Source of the DNA: UBA5209 sp034002865
GTDB lineage: Bacteria; Patescibacteriota; Dojkabacteria; SC72
Reading direction: 5' to 3'
DNA: 55,557 bases
NCBI GenBank assembly: GCA_034002865.1
Contig: JAVEZR010000003.1
Span: forward strand, 1-55,557
Positions 16,870 through 24,366 of this stretch are shown here, piece by piece (positions within the stretch are counted from its first letter, which is position 1; each line of letters begins with the position of its first letter). Below the pieces are notes generated by a model, which saw nothing but the letters and a program-made list of their open reading frames with translations, made no database searches and was not told where the DNA came from. The position numbers and the translations under genes are program-made.

Positions 16870-17337
16870 ATGGAAAAAGAATTAGATTTTATAACAGAAG
16901 AGGTATATACTGTTGCTCCTGTAGAGGATATGTTACAGGGAGCCCAAGATGCTGTAATACAAGGTTTAAGAACAGAGGGGGCAAGTGAGAGTGTTATAGA
17001 GGAGTTCACAAGAAGAGGGCTTGATGACGTAGTAGAGGAAAGTGTTGAGAAAAATCTCTTTAGTTTAGAGCATGTACAACAGATCTTTCCTAAGTTTTTT
17101 CCTGATTGTAAAGGTTGGAAGGATGTATTTAAAGAATCCGCTAAGGTATCTATTGAAGCACATAAGGAGTATTTCTTTATACAGGTGTTTGCAGGTGGTA
17201 CTATTCTCTACTTTGCAAGTACAGATCCAATATTAAAGAATTTGGGTCCTGTATTAATGAGAGTTGGTTTTCAGAATAGTAAGCTATTACAAAAGATGCT
17301 TACTGAAGAAGATTTAAAGAGAGTAATAAAGAAGTAA
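16870..17337 (+). CDS. Unknown protein with one hydrophobic segment
   Basis: 155 residues; I do not recognise the family. The first ~95 residues are acidic and helical. A hydrophobic stretch (FIQVFAGGTILYFAS, about residues 105-120) could be a membrane helix, followed by a basic, helical C-terminus. A TATAAT lies near 16838, upstream of the start and divergent from enolase. The gene precedes the tRNA-Leu/tRNA-Val pair. Confidence 0.6.
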   Translation: MEKELDFITEEVYTVAPVEDMLQGAQDAVIQGLRTEGASESVIEEFTRRGLDDVVEESVEKNLFSLEHVQQIFPKFFPDCKGWKDVFKESAKVSIEAHKEYFFIQVFAGGTILYFASTDPILKNLGPVLMRVGFQNSKLLQKMLTEEDLKRVIKK

Positions 17338-17381
17338 ACGATTTTAAAAGGTAATATAATTTGCTAGAATACAAGACATGT

Positions 17382-17467
17382 GCCGAGGTGGTGGAATTGG
17401 CAGACACGCTACCTTGAGGTGGTAGTGGGATTAAACTCCTGTGCAGGTTCAAGTCCTGTTCTCGGCA
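17382..17467 (+). tRNA. tRNA-Leu (anticodon GAG)
   Basis: A class II tRNA of 86 bases: acceptor GCCGAGG/TCTCGGC, anticodon stem CTACC/GGTAG with loop TTGAGGT (anticodon GAG), a long variable arm, and T-arm GCAGG-TTCAAGT-CCTGT, discriminator A. CCA is not encoded, unlike the adjacent tRNA-Val. Confidence 0.95.
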
Positions 17468-17496
17468 GATTTTATGATGTATAATACGCGTGTTTA

Positions 17497-17573
17497 GGGC
17501 GATTAGCTCAGCTGGCTAGAGCATCTCGTTTACACCGAGAGGGTCATAGGTTCGAATCCTATATCGCCCACCA
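17497..17573 (+). tRNA. tRNA-Val (anticodon TAC), anchor of the second cassette array
   Basis: Acceptor GGGCGAT/ATCGCCC, D-arm GCTC/GAGC, anticodon stem TCTCG/CGAGA with loop TTTACAC (anticodon TAC), T-arm ATAGG-TTCGAAT-CCTAT, discriminator A, and CCA encoded at 17571-17573. A TATAAT lies about 12 bases upstream. Its terminal 15 bases (ATATCGCCCACCATT, including two bases past CCA) recur exactly at 18010-18024 and with one mismatch at 19182-19196. Confidence 0.96.
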
Positions 17574-17623
17574 TTAACAAGTCTTTCACCTAATGTTATA
17601 ATCCCTTAATTACTTTTTACTTT

Positions 17624-17629
17624 TATACT
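17624..17629 (+). promoter_or_regulatory. -10 box of cassette 1
   Basis: TATACT ends five bases before the ATG at 17635. A TATAAT at 17597-17602 is an alternative. The close position predicts a leaderless mRNA. Confidence 0.4.
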
Positions 17630-17634
17630 TTAAT

Positions 17635-17967
17635 ATGGATAAAAATATCACAGAGGAATTCCAGACCTCTATAAAAAATGGAGTGGTTACAGGATGCCTA
17701 AAGTTCTCCAACAAATTTTCTTCTCAGATACAAATCTATTCCGCTGTGAAAGAGTGGGAGAAAGAAGATAAAGGTTTAATCTATGCAAGTATTAGAACTG
17801 ATGGAGATGATTTTATTGCATTAGACTTTAGATACGATGAGAGTGTTAATAGTAGGAAAGATAAAAGTATCTTATACGATTTCTTAAAACCTCTTTTTGA
17901 AGAGAAATTAGGAGAAGATTTTATTCAAGCTTGGAGTATTAGTAGAGAATCGGTAATAATTAAATAA
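17635..17967 (+). CDS. Unknown 110-aa protein, first cassette after tRNA-Val
   Basis: A soluble protein of 110 residues without a recognised domain, signal peptide or membrane segment. It appears alpha/beta, with strands such as GVVTGCLKF and GLIYASIRT and a helical C-terminus. It is the only gene between the real tRNA-Val end (17573) and the first relic of that end (17990-18024), and it has its own -10 box. No family is evident, so the function is unknown. Confidence 0.65.
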   Translation: MDKNITEEFQTSIKNGVVTGCLKFSNKFSSQIQIYSAVKEWEKEDKGLIYASIRTDGDDFIALDFRYDESVNSRKDKSILYDFLKPLFEEKLGEDFIQAWSISRESVIIK

Positions 17968-17989
17968 GCAGGAATAATACAATACACTT

Positions 17990-18024
17990 TTTAAGTTCCA
18001 TGCCTTTTAATATCGCCCACCATT
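17990..18024 (+). repeat. tRNA-Val 3'-end relic R1
   Basis: The last 15 bases are identical to the end of tRNA-Val. The preceding TTAAGTTCCATGCCT is a recognisable, damaged version of the T-arm ATAGGTTCGAATCCT, with four extra bases before the acceptor part. The relic therefore holds T-arm, acceptor 3' strand and CCA only. Confidence 0.85.
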
Positions 18025-18048
18025 CTTTTCAAAATTTTTACACTTTGA

Positions 18049-18054
18049 TATATT
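18049..18054 (+). promoter_or_regulatory. -10 box of cassette 2
   Basis: TATATT ends seven bases before the ATG at 18062, a near-leaderless arrangement like that of the neighbouring cassettes. Confidence 0.4.
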
Positions 18055-18061
18055 ATTAGGG

Positions 18062-18424
18062 ATGAATCATGAGATGAAACTCAATGTAGAAGCTTTTGAG
18101 GGAGTAAAATCAGGACTTCAGAAGTATGAGGCTCGTTTATTGGACGAGAAGAGAAGCAGTATCTCTGTTGGAGATACTATAACTTTTTATAAACTACCTG
18201 AGTTAACAGAGAAGATTTCAGTAAGTGTTGTTAGAATAATTAAGGCAAAAAACTTTGAGAAATTGTTCTTACTCTTTCCTACAACAGATGCGAACTGGCC
18301 CTCTAACTATTCAAGTGATGATTGTGCAAGAGATATGCTTAGATATTATTCCTTGGAAGATCAAGAGAGGTTAGGAGTAATAGCCTTTGAGATAGCACTA
18401 AATAAGGTGAATAATAAGAAATAG
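18062..18424 (+). CDS. ASCH-domain protein
   Basis: 120 residues matching the ASCH (ASC-1 homology) fold: an N-terminal MKLNVEAFEGVKSGLQKYEAR followed by DEKRSSISVGDTITFY, where the GD turn and the beta-barrel strands are characteristic. ASCH proteins resemble PUA domains and bind or process RNA or modified nucleosides (some are amidohydrolases of N4-acetylcytidine); the activity here cannot be assigned. A second in-frame ATG at 18074 is possible. It is the single gene of the second tRNA-Val cassette, between relics R1 and R2. Confidence 0.8.
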   Translation: MNHEMKLNVEAFEGVKSGLQKYEARLLDEKRSSISVGDTITFYKLPELTEKISVSVVRIIKAKNFEKLFLLFPTTDANWPSNYSSDDCARDMLRYYSLEDQERLGVIAFEIALNKVNNKK

Positions 18425-18430
18425 TTTTTT

Positions 18431-18465
18431 CTTAAGTTCCAAGCTCTCCAACACATCCCACCACT
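18431..18465 (+). repeat. tRNA-Val 3'-end relic R2
   Basis: It has TTAAGTTCCAAGC followed 25 bases later by CCCACCACT; R1 has TTAAGTTCCATGC with the same 25-base spacing to CCCACCATT. The acceptor part is more eroded than in R1 or R3. Confidence 0.7.
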
Positions 18466-18478
18466 ACAAATTCCCTGA

Positions 18479-18484
18479 TATAAT
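18479..18484 (+). promoter_or_regulatory. -10 box of cassette 3
   Basis: A perfect TATAAT, preceded by TGA, ends five bases before the ATG at 18490, predicting a leaderless transcript. Confidence 0.5.
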
Positions 18485-18489
18485 CATTT

Positions 18490-19149
18490 ATGACAAAGAG
18501 AGAACAATTACTTTCTATTTTTAACAGTATCTTCCAAATAAATGTTTGCGGAAAAGATAGTAAGAAAGTTAGGAGGGATATTTCCAAAACAAATGTTGAT
18601 TCTAAGATTATAATAATCGCAGAGGCAATGGCTCCAGAACAGGTACGATTATCTGGAGTAAACTATTTCTATAAAGACGGATCCATTGGAAATACAGGAA
18701 GATCTTTAGAAAAATTCTTAAAGCTTTTTGACTATAGTGTATATCCGAATAGTCCTAACTGTATTTATCACACAGAAATAGTACATAGTTTCCCCGGATA
18801 TGATATTAAAAATGGTAAGAAGAGTATTCGTAGGCCAAATCTTAAAGAGATAGAGAAGTCTGTTGAATCAGGAATTCTTGAAAGAGAAATAGAAATAATA
18901 AAACCACAACTAATCTTTCTAATGGGTGATACTGCATATCAAACCTTTTATAAATATTTCTTAAGAGTAAAACCTAAAAGAACTTTAACATCGGAAATAG
19001 AATATATTTCTAAAACGGGTAATTATCAAAAATATCAAGGGATAGCTCTTCTTCCTCTACAACATAGCTCTGGAGCAAATCCCAGATTCTCCAGCATATT
19101 AAGGAATATGGAATTATTGAATTTGATTAAGAAGATTTTAGATCACTAA
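18490..19149 (+). CDS. Uracil-DNA glycosylase superfamily protein
   Basis: 219 residues resembling family 4/5-type UDGs. The N-terminal IIIIAEAMAPEQ occupies the position of the GEAPG motif, IGNTGRSLEKFL aligns with the GRSG region, EIIKPQLIFLMGDTAYQTF is the conserved second strand-helix unit, and LQHSSGANPRF corresponds to the C-terminal HPS motif. The usual four-cysteine iron-sulfur ligands are not obvious. It might excise uracil or another modified base, or act in a nucleotide-linked defence role. It is the single gene between relics R2 and R3. Confidence 0.78.
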   Translation: MTKREQLLSIFNSIFQINVCGKDSKKVRRDISKTNVDSKIIIIAEAMAPEQVRLSGVNYFYKDGSIGNTGRSLEKFLKLFDYSVYPNSPNCIYHTEIVHSFPGYDIKNGKKSIRRPNLKEIEKSVESGILEREIEIIKPQLIFLMGDTAYQTFYKYFLRVKPKRTLTSEIEYISKTGNYQKYQGIALLPLQHSSGANPRFSSILRNMELLNLIKKILDH

Positions 19150-19168
19150 GAGTATAGTAACTCGATTT

Positions 19169-19196
19169 TTAAGATTCTCCCATATCTCCCACCATT
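19169..19196 (+). repeat. tRNA-Val 3'-end relic R3, inside a coding end
   Basis: ATATCTCCCACCATT at 19182-19196 differs from the tRNA-Val end by one base. TTAAGATTCTCCC before it is similar to, but shorter than, the T-arm relic of R1 and R2. On the other strand these bases encode the last residues of the next gene (MVGDMGES). Confidence 0.78.
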
Positions 19197-19591
19197 CCAA
19201 TATCTCCATATAAGATAGTAGGTTGCATAGCTTCAATTTCAGAAGTGTATGAAATTTGAGGTATAGGGTTTAATAGGTATATTGGTTTATTTAATACAGT
19301 AGCAAATGCCATCTCTATGAAAGTATTACCTCCTATATAATTAGGGATATTGTTCTTTTCATAATTTAGGACTAATAAAGCATCAGAATCGTCTATCTTT
19401 TTAAAATACCCCCTTATTAAATCACCTTTTATCTTTGTATTGGAGTCTTCCTCCTGTTTAAGCAGATTATTATCTATATGTTTCTCTACATCTGTAGGAA
19501 GAGTCGTTGTATGCCCATTCTTTTTTAAATATTTACTCGCTTCAATCATCTCTTTAGAGAACTTCATGGAAGCGACTATAGCAATTTTCAT
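19169..19591 (-). CDS. Nucleoside 2-deoxyribosyltransferase-like protein
   Basis: 140 residues with a Rossmann-like start (MKIAIVASMKFSKEMIEA), a central strand DSDALLVLN and the signature GGNTFIEMAFA, as in the nucleoside 2-deoxyribosyltransferase/TIR-like superfamily. The catalytic Glu is likely that of FIEMAFA. Members cleave or transfer N-glycosidic bonds of nucleosides or nucleotides. The gene is opposite in direction to the other tRNA-Val cassettes, and its last eight codons lie in the tRNA relic R3, so its stop codon was probably acquired at the insertion junction. Confidence 0.75.
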   Translation of the reverse strand: MKIAIVASMKFSKEMIEASKYLKKNGHTTTLPTDVEKHIDNNLLKQEEDSNTKIKGDLIRGYFKKIDDSDALLVLNYEKNNIPNYIGGNTFIEMAFATVLNKPIYLLNPIPQISYTSEIEAMQPTILYGDIGMVGDMGES

Positions 19592-19732
19592 AATAATTAG
19601 TATATCTTATTTTATTCTCTCAAGACTACTAGTGAATACCAATCTTATATCTATGATATTTCATATTCCCCATAATTGATTAAATTCCTTCTATATAATA
19701 TATTTTATATAGATAACTTAAGTCTTAAATAA

Positions 19733-19936
19733 ATGGATTTAGTTAAATACATCATTGTTGGAGGGATATGTCTATTTATTGGATTTATACTATCTATACT
19801 AGTAAGAAACATATTCACAGGTATTATATCTGCAGTACTTCTATTTGGAGGATACCTACTTTGGTCTTTATTTAACAGCGCTAAGAAAGCACCACCTACT
19901 ATTCCACCTCAAAGTCCTCCTAGTCAGAATCTATAA
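19733..19936 (+). CDS. Small two-helix membrane protein
   Basis: 67 residues with two hydrophobic helices (about 6-25 and 28-47) and a proline-rich polar tail. It is not a recognised family. It is convergent with mscL, with a two-base gap. The upstream 140 bases hold a weak tRNA-Val-like CCCC segment near 19660, which I do not count as a relic. Confidence 0.6.
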   Translation: MDLVKYIIVGGICLFIGFILSILVRNIFTGIISAVLLFGGYLLWSLFNSAKKAPPTIPPQSPPSQNL

Positions 19937-19938
19937 AT

Positions 19939-20403
19939 CTATTTAACATTACTAGTACAGTAAGCACACTTCTTTGCCTTTATAGGAATCTCTGATAAGC
20001 AGTATGGACAGCTTTTCTGTTTCTCTGCCTTAACTTTCTCTTTCTTTACAGTAGCCTTGTTAATGGCTCTTACAATAATATAGAGGATTACTGCTGTAAT
20101 AAAGAAGGTAATTACAGAGTTTAGTACTAGGCCGTACTGTATCACAACAGCATTGGCTTGTTGTGCTTCTAGTAGAGTATCATACTGTTTCTTACCTAAT
20201 GTAATGAATAGCTCTGAGAAATCTAAATTAGCTGTTAAATATCCAATAGGGGGAGTAAATACATTCTTAACTAATACATCGACTAAATCTTTAAAAGCAA
20301 CACCAATGATTACACCTACTGCAAGAGATATTACGTTATCTTTAAGTGCAAACTCCTTAAATTTACTTAGCTCACTTCTTAATGTCTTTTTTAGGTTTGC
20401 CAT
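19939..20403 (-). CDS. mscL: Large-conductance mechanosensitive channel MscL with zinc-ribbon tail
   Basis: 154 residues. The N-terminal helix and first membrane segment (FKEFALKDNVISLAVGVIIG) and the second segment (ITFFITAVILYIIV) match MscL, the membrane-tension-gated pore that releases solutes under osmotic shock. The periplasmic loop is present. After the second helix a lysine-rich linker leads to a C-terminal CPYC-CAYC zinc ribbon, an extra module absent from most MscL proteins. The gene overlaps the end of the upstream flippase gene by 32 bases. Confidence 0.93.
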   Translation of the reverse strand: MANLKKTLRSELSKFKEFALKDNVISLAVGVIIGVAFKDLVDVLVKNVFTPPIGYLTANLDFSELFITLGKKQYDTLLEAQQANAVVIQYGLVLNSVITFFITAVILYIIVRAINKATVKKEKVKAEKQKSCPYCLSEIPIKAKKCAYCTSNVK

Positions 20404-21616
20404 TCTTTTTGAAAAAGTAAAAAATTAATATAAAGAAAACAAAGATAAACAGTAAGCTATATACAACTATCTGATTAATAAAGGCATCTTGTAATGTACT
20501 GTTGTGAACCCTATACAGTATTAATTGAACAGCAACAAGAAGTAGTAGGAAGTAGATATGAATATATGAGTCCTTTATTAGTAGAGAGTTAATAGCCATA
20601 TATGAGACAGAGTAGGCAGTCATAGCGATACCGTAAAGAGCAATGTATGGAGTAATCTCTAAATACATTCCTTTAAATACAATATCAACTATCTCTTTTG
20701 TAAAGAGGAAATATACAGCAGAGATTGCTAGTCCTGTTAGTGCAGAAAAAATAAGTGATATTATCAATGTTCTTTTTCTTAATTCATCTTTCTGATTAGC
20801 AAGTCTAGATATCATTACTCCTGCTATAGTGATTGATGCGAAGTATACAATTTTCCCTATTAGTGAAAGTGCTCCGTACGATGCTCTTACCTCTGGATTT
20901 ACTAAGATTAGATCTAAGGTAAATGGTGCATTAAGGAGTAAGAATGTAGTAAAGAGTAGTACAACACCTTTGTACTGTATGTTAATCTTCTTCGTAGGTA
21001 TTTTAACACTGCCTGTTTTAAGAAATGGTAGAACTATTACTAGTGTAATTAAAGCAGGGATAACGTTTGCAAGAATAGGGATTGTTATATCCATACCTCT
21101 AGAGATTGCAAAGAATCCTAAAGCGAATTTTAATATAGTTTCAAGTAGAAGTATTATATTTAATGTAAATATTTTCTCTAATCCTAGTAAGAAGCCCTTA
21201 GGTATAGGGGATACTATAGCACCAAAGAGAGCTAAACTAAGAGGTAGTATATATTTCATTGGTATGTTTGCTACTGCCGCAATCTTCTCTCCAAAGAGGA
21301 TAAATATGAGAGAGAGTACTACCGCTATTACGCTTAATTGAAGGATACTTTGGATCTTAAATTTCTCTAGATTAAAGTCTCTCTTTTGAGCTACCTTTTT
21401 AGTAATAGCAGTTTGTATTGCAATTGCGGGTATCTGTACAAGGTATATTATCCCTATAGCTGCATTGTAAAGACCGAAATCAGTACTACCTAAATTTCTT
21501 GCAAGGTATATATTGAAAAGATATGCTAAGAAGTTTACTATTACTCCTATAAATATTGTAATGAAGATATTCTTTAGGAAAGTTTGGTCTCCTTTAAAGT
21601 ATTTACTAAGATTCAT
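20372..21616 (-). CDS. Polysaccharide flippase-like membrane protein
   Basis: 414 residues with about 12 hydrophobic helices. The start (LKNIFITIFIGVIVNFLAYLFNIYLARNLGSTDFGLYN) is typical of Wzx-type oligosaccharide flippases of the MATE/MVF superfamily, which move lipid-linked sugars across the membrane. No sugar biosynthesis genes adjoin it, so the substrate is unknown. The 3' end overlaps mscL by 32 bases, suggesting coupled expression. Confidence 0.85.
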   Translation of the reverse strand: MNLSKYFKGDQTFLKNIFITIFIGVIVNFLAYLFNIYLARNLGSTDFGLYNAAIGIIYLVQIPAIAIQTAITKKVAQKRDFNLEKFKIQSILQLSVIAVVLSLIFILFGEKIAAVANIPMKYILPLSLALFGAIVSPIPKGFLLGLEKIFTLNIILLLETILKFALGFFAISRGMDITIPILANVIPALITLVIVLPFLKTGSVKIPTKKINIQYKGVVLLFTTFLLLNAPFTLDLILVNPEVRASYGALSLIGKIVYFASITIAGVMISRLANQKDELRKRTLIISLIFSALTGLAISAVYFLFTKEIVDIVFKGMYLEITPYIALYGIAMTAYSVSYMAINSLLIKDSYIHIYFLLLLVAVQLILYRVHNSTLQDAFINQIVVYSLLFIFVFFILIFYFFKKNGKPKKDIKK

Positions 21617-21679
21617 GGTGTATAATCAATTGGTTATATATAATAAATAGGATACGATAATTTTAATAATTTTGCCATT

Positions 21680-22849
21680 ATGGAATTAATTATAGCTTTA
21701 ATAGGAGGTATAGCACTTGGAGTAGGTCTTTTCTACTTTTTCTTTAAGGGTAATAGTAAACAGCAAGAGGAGATATCAGATACCATATCTCAGAAGTTAA
21801 ATGAAATTATGCCTAATATCTTAAGTCAAGCTAATGAAAGTTTAGTTAGAATGGCAGATTTGAAATTAGGTGCAGAAACTAACAAGACTAGAATTGATGT
21901 TGAGAATAAAAGGGCAGAGATAGAGAGATTGGTTAAAGTAATACAGGAGGATTTAAAGAGTAGTAAGAAAGATTTAGAGGTTTCTGAGAGAGAGAGGATT
22001 GATTCTTTCTCTTCACTTAAAAACTCTCTAGATGAGTATAAGAAGATTACAGAGCAGCTTTCTGTGAGTACAGAGAATCTTAAGAAGGTGCTTTCTAATA
22101 ATCAATTAAGAGGACAGTTTGGTGAGCAGGTTGCAGAGGATCTTTTAAAGATGGCAGGCTTTGTTCCTGGAGAGACATACACTAAGCAGGAGGGAGATAG
22201 TAGTGGGGCTAGACCTGACTTTACAATATATTTCCCAGATAAGACTAAGATAAATGTAGATGCTAAATTCCCATATGCTTCTTTACAAAAGATGACTGAG
22301 ACTGATGATACTGATGTAAAGGCAAGGCATATGAAGCAGTTTGAAACGGATGTAAAAGAGAAGATTAAACAGGTAACTACAAGAGAGTATATTAATCCAG
22401 AGGAAAGGACTGTAGATTTCGTTATCCTCTTTATACCAAATGAAATGATATTCTCCTTTATATATGACAAGATGCCACATATATGGCAGGATGCTCTTGC
22501 AAAGAAAGTAGTATTTGCTGGTCCATTTAGTTTTACAGCAATACTTAGAATGGTTAAGCAGGCATATGATAACTTTAGGATACAGGAGAATATATATAAG
22601 ATAGTAGGGCATGTTCAATCAGTAGAGAAAGAGTTTGAGAAGTTTAATGAGGAGTTTGATAAGGTAGGAGTTAGGATTCAGCAGTTACAGAAGCAGTACT
22701 CTGATGTTAGTACTACTCGTGTTAATCAGATGAAGAGAAAGATGGACTTAGTAAAGCTTGAGGATGGTAGTAAACCACAAAACAAGATTAATGAGGTTGT
22801 AGCTATCCCAGAGAGTATTAAATCTCCAGATCAGGGTAGTTTACTTTAA
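21680..22849 (+). CDS. rmuC: RmuC family protein
   Basis: 389 residues: one N-terminal membrane helix (LIIALIGGIALGVGLFYFFF), a long coiled coil (about 30-140), then the conserved nuclease-like domain (LRGQFGEQVAEDLLKMAGF, DAKFPYASLQKM, FVILFIPNEMIFSFI). RmuC proteins have a PD-(D/E)XK-like fold and limit recombination at inverted repeats. The start lacks a clear ribosome-binding site. Confidence 0.92.
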   Translation: MELIIALIGGIALGVGLFYFFFKGNSKQQEEISDTISQKLNEIMPNILSQANESLVRMADLKLGAETNKTRIDVENKRAEIERLVKVIQEDLKSSKKDLEVSERERIDSFSSLKNSLDEYKKITEQLSVSTENLKKVLSNNQLRGQFGEQVAEDLLKMAGFVPGETYTKQEGDSSGARPDFTIYFPDKTKINVDAKFPYASLQKMTETDDTDVKARHMKQFETDVKEKIKQVTTREYINPEERTVDFVILFIPNEMIFSFIYDKMPHIWQDALAKKVVFAGPFSFTAILRMVKQAYDNFRIQENIYKIVGHVQSVEKEFEKFNEEFDKVGVRIQQLQKQYSDVSTTRVNQMKRKMDLVKLEDGSKPQNKINEVVAIPESIKSPDQGSLL

Positions 22850-22875
22850 AAAAAAGAGGGAGTTTAAACTCCCTC
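22848..22875 (-). terminator. Rho-independent terminator
   Basis: The perfect palindrome GAGGGAGTTTAAACTCCCTC (22856-22875) is followed on the minus strand by eight U residues (22848-22855). It lies 22 bases past the stop of the 22898-23581 gene and also just behind rmuC. Confidence 0.85.
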
Positions 22876-22897
22876 AATTCTTCCTAATACATAGAGT

Positions 22898-23581
22898 TTA
22901 CGCAGTAGGTGTTGTAGTAACTGTTTCAGTTACCTTCTTTTCTACTACACTCTTTGGCTTCCATGCTAAGAGATACAGTACTACATACATACCGAAAGGT
23001 ATAAGGATTAATAGTACTAATACCTTCTCATAGCCTCTCTTTGCTGTAATTTCAGCTAATGCAATTATTGATAGTATTGCAACTATAAATGCTCCAAGTC
23101 CTGGAATTAAGAGTAAGAGTAATAACCATGGGTTTTGGCCACCTAGTTGGAACATCATTACACTACTTAGTATTGGTATCCATGCAAACCAAGCATTCTC
23201 ATATCCTAGTTCTTTACCTATCTTCATAAGGGCAAGTGAAGAGAAGATATAGCTACCAATCCCTATCGCTGAAACAACAAGTAAATACACTCCTGCAAAT
23301 AGGCTTGCAATTCCAGCACCTAGCAAACCGGCTAGGACCCCTTCTTCATCTGTCGAATCCATTGTGGTTGTATACATTAAATCCTCTAATTGTAGCTCTG
23401 CATCATCATCCCAACTAAATTCATAATCGTAATCATAGTCATCATCTGGAACTATCTCATACTCTTGTGGTATTTGTTCAGGATCCTCTATAGGCATGGC
23501 ATCTTCTTGTGCTGATATTACTCCTAGTGGTAATAGCAGTATAGCTAGTAAAGAAACAAGTAAGAGTTTTGTTTTACTCAT
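22898..23581 (-). CDS. DUF5684-like membrane protein with signal peptide
   Basis: 227 residues. A signal peptide (LLLVSLLAILLLPLGVISAQ) is followed by an acidic, tyrosine-aspartate-rich stretch (about 25-75), then four hydrophobic helices. The segment MKIGKELGYENAWFAWIPILSSVMMFQLGGQNPW is characteristic of DUF5684 membrane proteins. Their biochemical role is unknown. It is transcribed singly with a strong terminator. Confidence 0.75.
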   Translation of the reverse strand: MSKTKLLLVSLLAILLLPLGVISAQEDAMPIEDPEQIPQEYEIVPDDDYDYDYEFSWDDDAELQLEDLMYTTTMDSTDEEGVLAGLLGAGIASLFAGVYLLVVSAIGIGSYIFSSLALMKIGKELGYENAWFAWIPILSSVMMFQLGGQNPWLLLLLLIPGLGAFIVAILSIIALAEITAKRGYEKVLVLLILIPFGMYVVLYLLAWKPKSVVEKKVTETVTTTPTA

Positions 23582-23698
23582 TTAAAAATATTATAAAAAT
23601 TAGTTATATATATCAAAAGGGTAGCATCTATATTAATATAGTTCAAGATATTCTTTCCCTATTTGTAAAAGAATAGGTACATATGCTAACTTATACTA

Positions 23699-24283
23699 AT
23701 GCCAAACGATAAAGTTTTTAAAATAATTAAGGGTTCTAATCCAATACTTCTTTCTGCACCACATGCTTTTTCTCATAGGAGACCATCTTTAACACTTTCA
23801 TATAAATTAGCAGAGCCGTGGACTGATGATATTGTAAGAGAGATTTGTGCTAATACAGGAGCTTGGGGAATAGTGCTTGTGGATGAAACAGATAGTGACC
23901 CAAACTACTATCCTCTTAAGAGTAATGAGTACAAAAAAGAGATTGTTAATATTGTAAAAGAGGGAAAGATTAAGAAGTTCTTAGATATACACGGTTTAAA
24001 TGATGAGCATGAGTTTGATATGGGTATCTTTTACCCCTCTAAGTTCTTTAACTCAATACGTTTAGCAGAGAGTGTAAGCAAAGGTATTAGTAGGGGTAAT
24101 CTAAGGGGTATTAGCTCTTGTATCTTAAGATTTGAGGATAGTCATAGGGAGAGCTTAGGAGAGTTTGTTGCATCTAAGCTTAGAGTGCCCTCTATTCAGA
24201 TAGAGATAGCTAGGTATATAAGAGAGAAGCAGTTACTCAGGAATAGCTTCATTGAGAATATGTCTGACCTTCTAAGAGTGTAA
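23699..24283 (+). CDS. N-formylglutamate amidohydrolase-like protein
   Basis: 194 residues. The N-terminal PILLSAPHAFSHRRP and the later DIHGLNDEHEFDMGIFY fit the zinc-binding histidine and aspartate positions of the N-formylglutamate amidohydrolase family (PF05013). IQIEIARYIR near the end fits the catalytic glutamate region. The substrate may not be formylglutamate, because no histidine-degradation genes are nearby. Confidence 0.65.
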   Translation: MPNDKVFKIIKGSNPILLSAPHAFSHRRPSLTLSYKLAEPWTDDIVREICANTGAWGIVLVDETDSDPNYYPLKSNEYKKEIVNIVKEGKIKKFLDIHGLNDEHEFDMGIFYPSKFFNSIRLAESVSKGISRGNLRGISSCILRFEDSHRESLGEFVASKLRVPSIQIEIARYIREKQLLRNSFIENMSDLLRV

Positions 24284-24366
24284 TATTCATTAATATTTCG
24301 AGTGTTTTTTGACGAATATCTCCCCCTTTGTTATTCTTTATATATAACTTAATATAGTCATTTACT

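Noticed and set aside
19655..19680. A fourth tRNA-Val relic before the 67-aa gene
   Set aside because: ATATTCCCCATAATT matches the tRNA end at only 11 of 15 positions in A+T-rich sequence and has no T-arm-like part.
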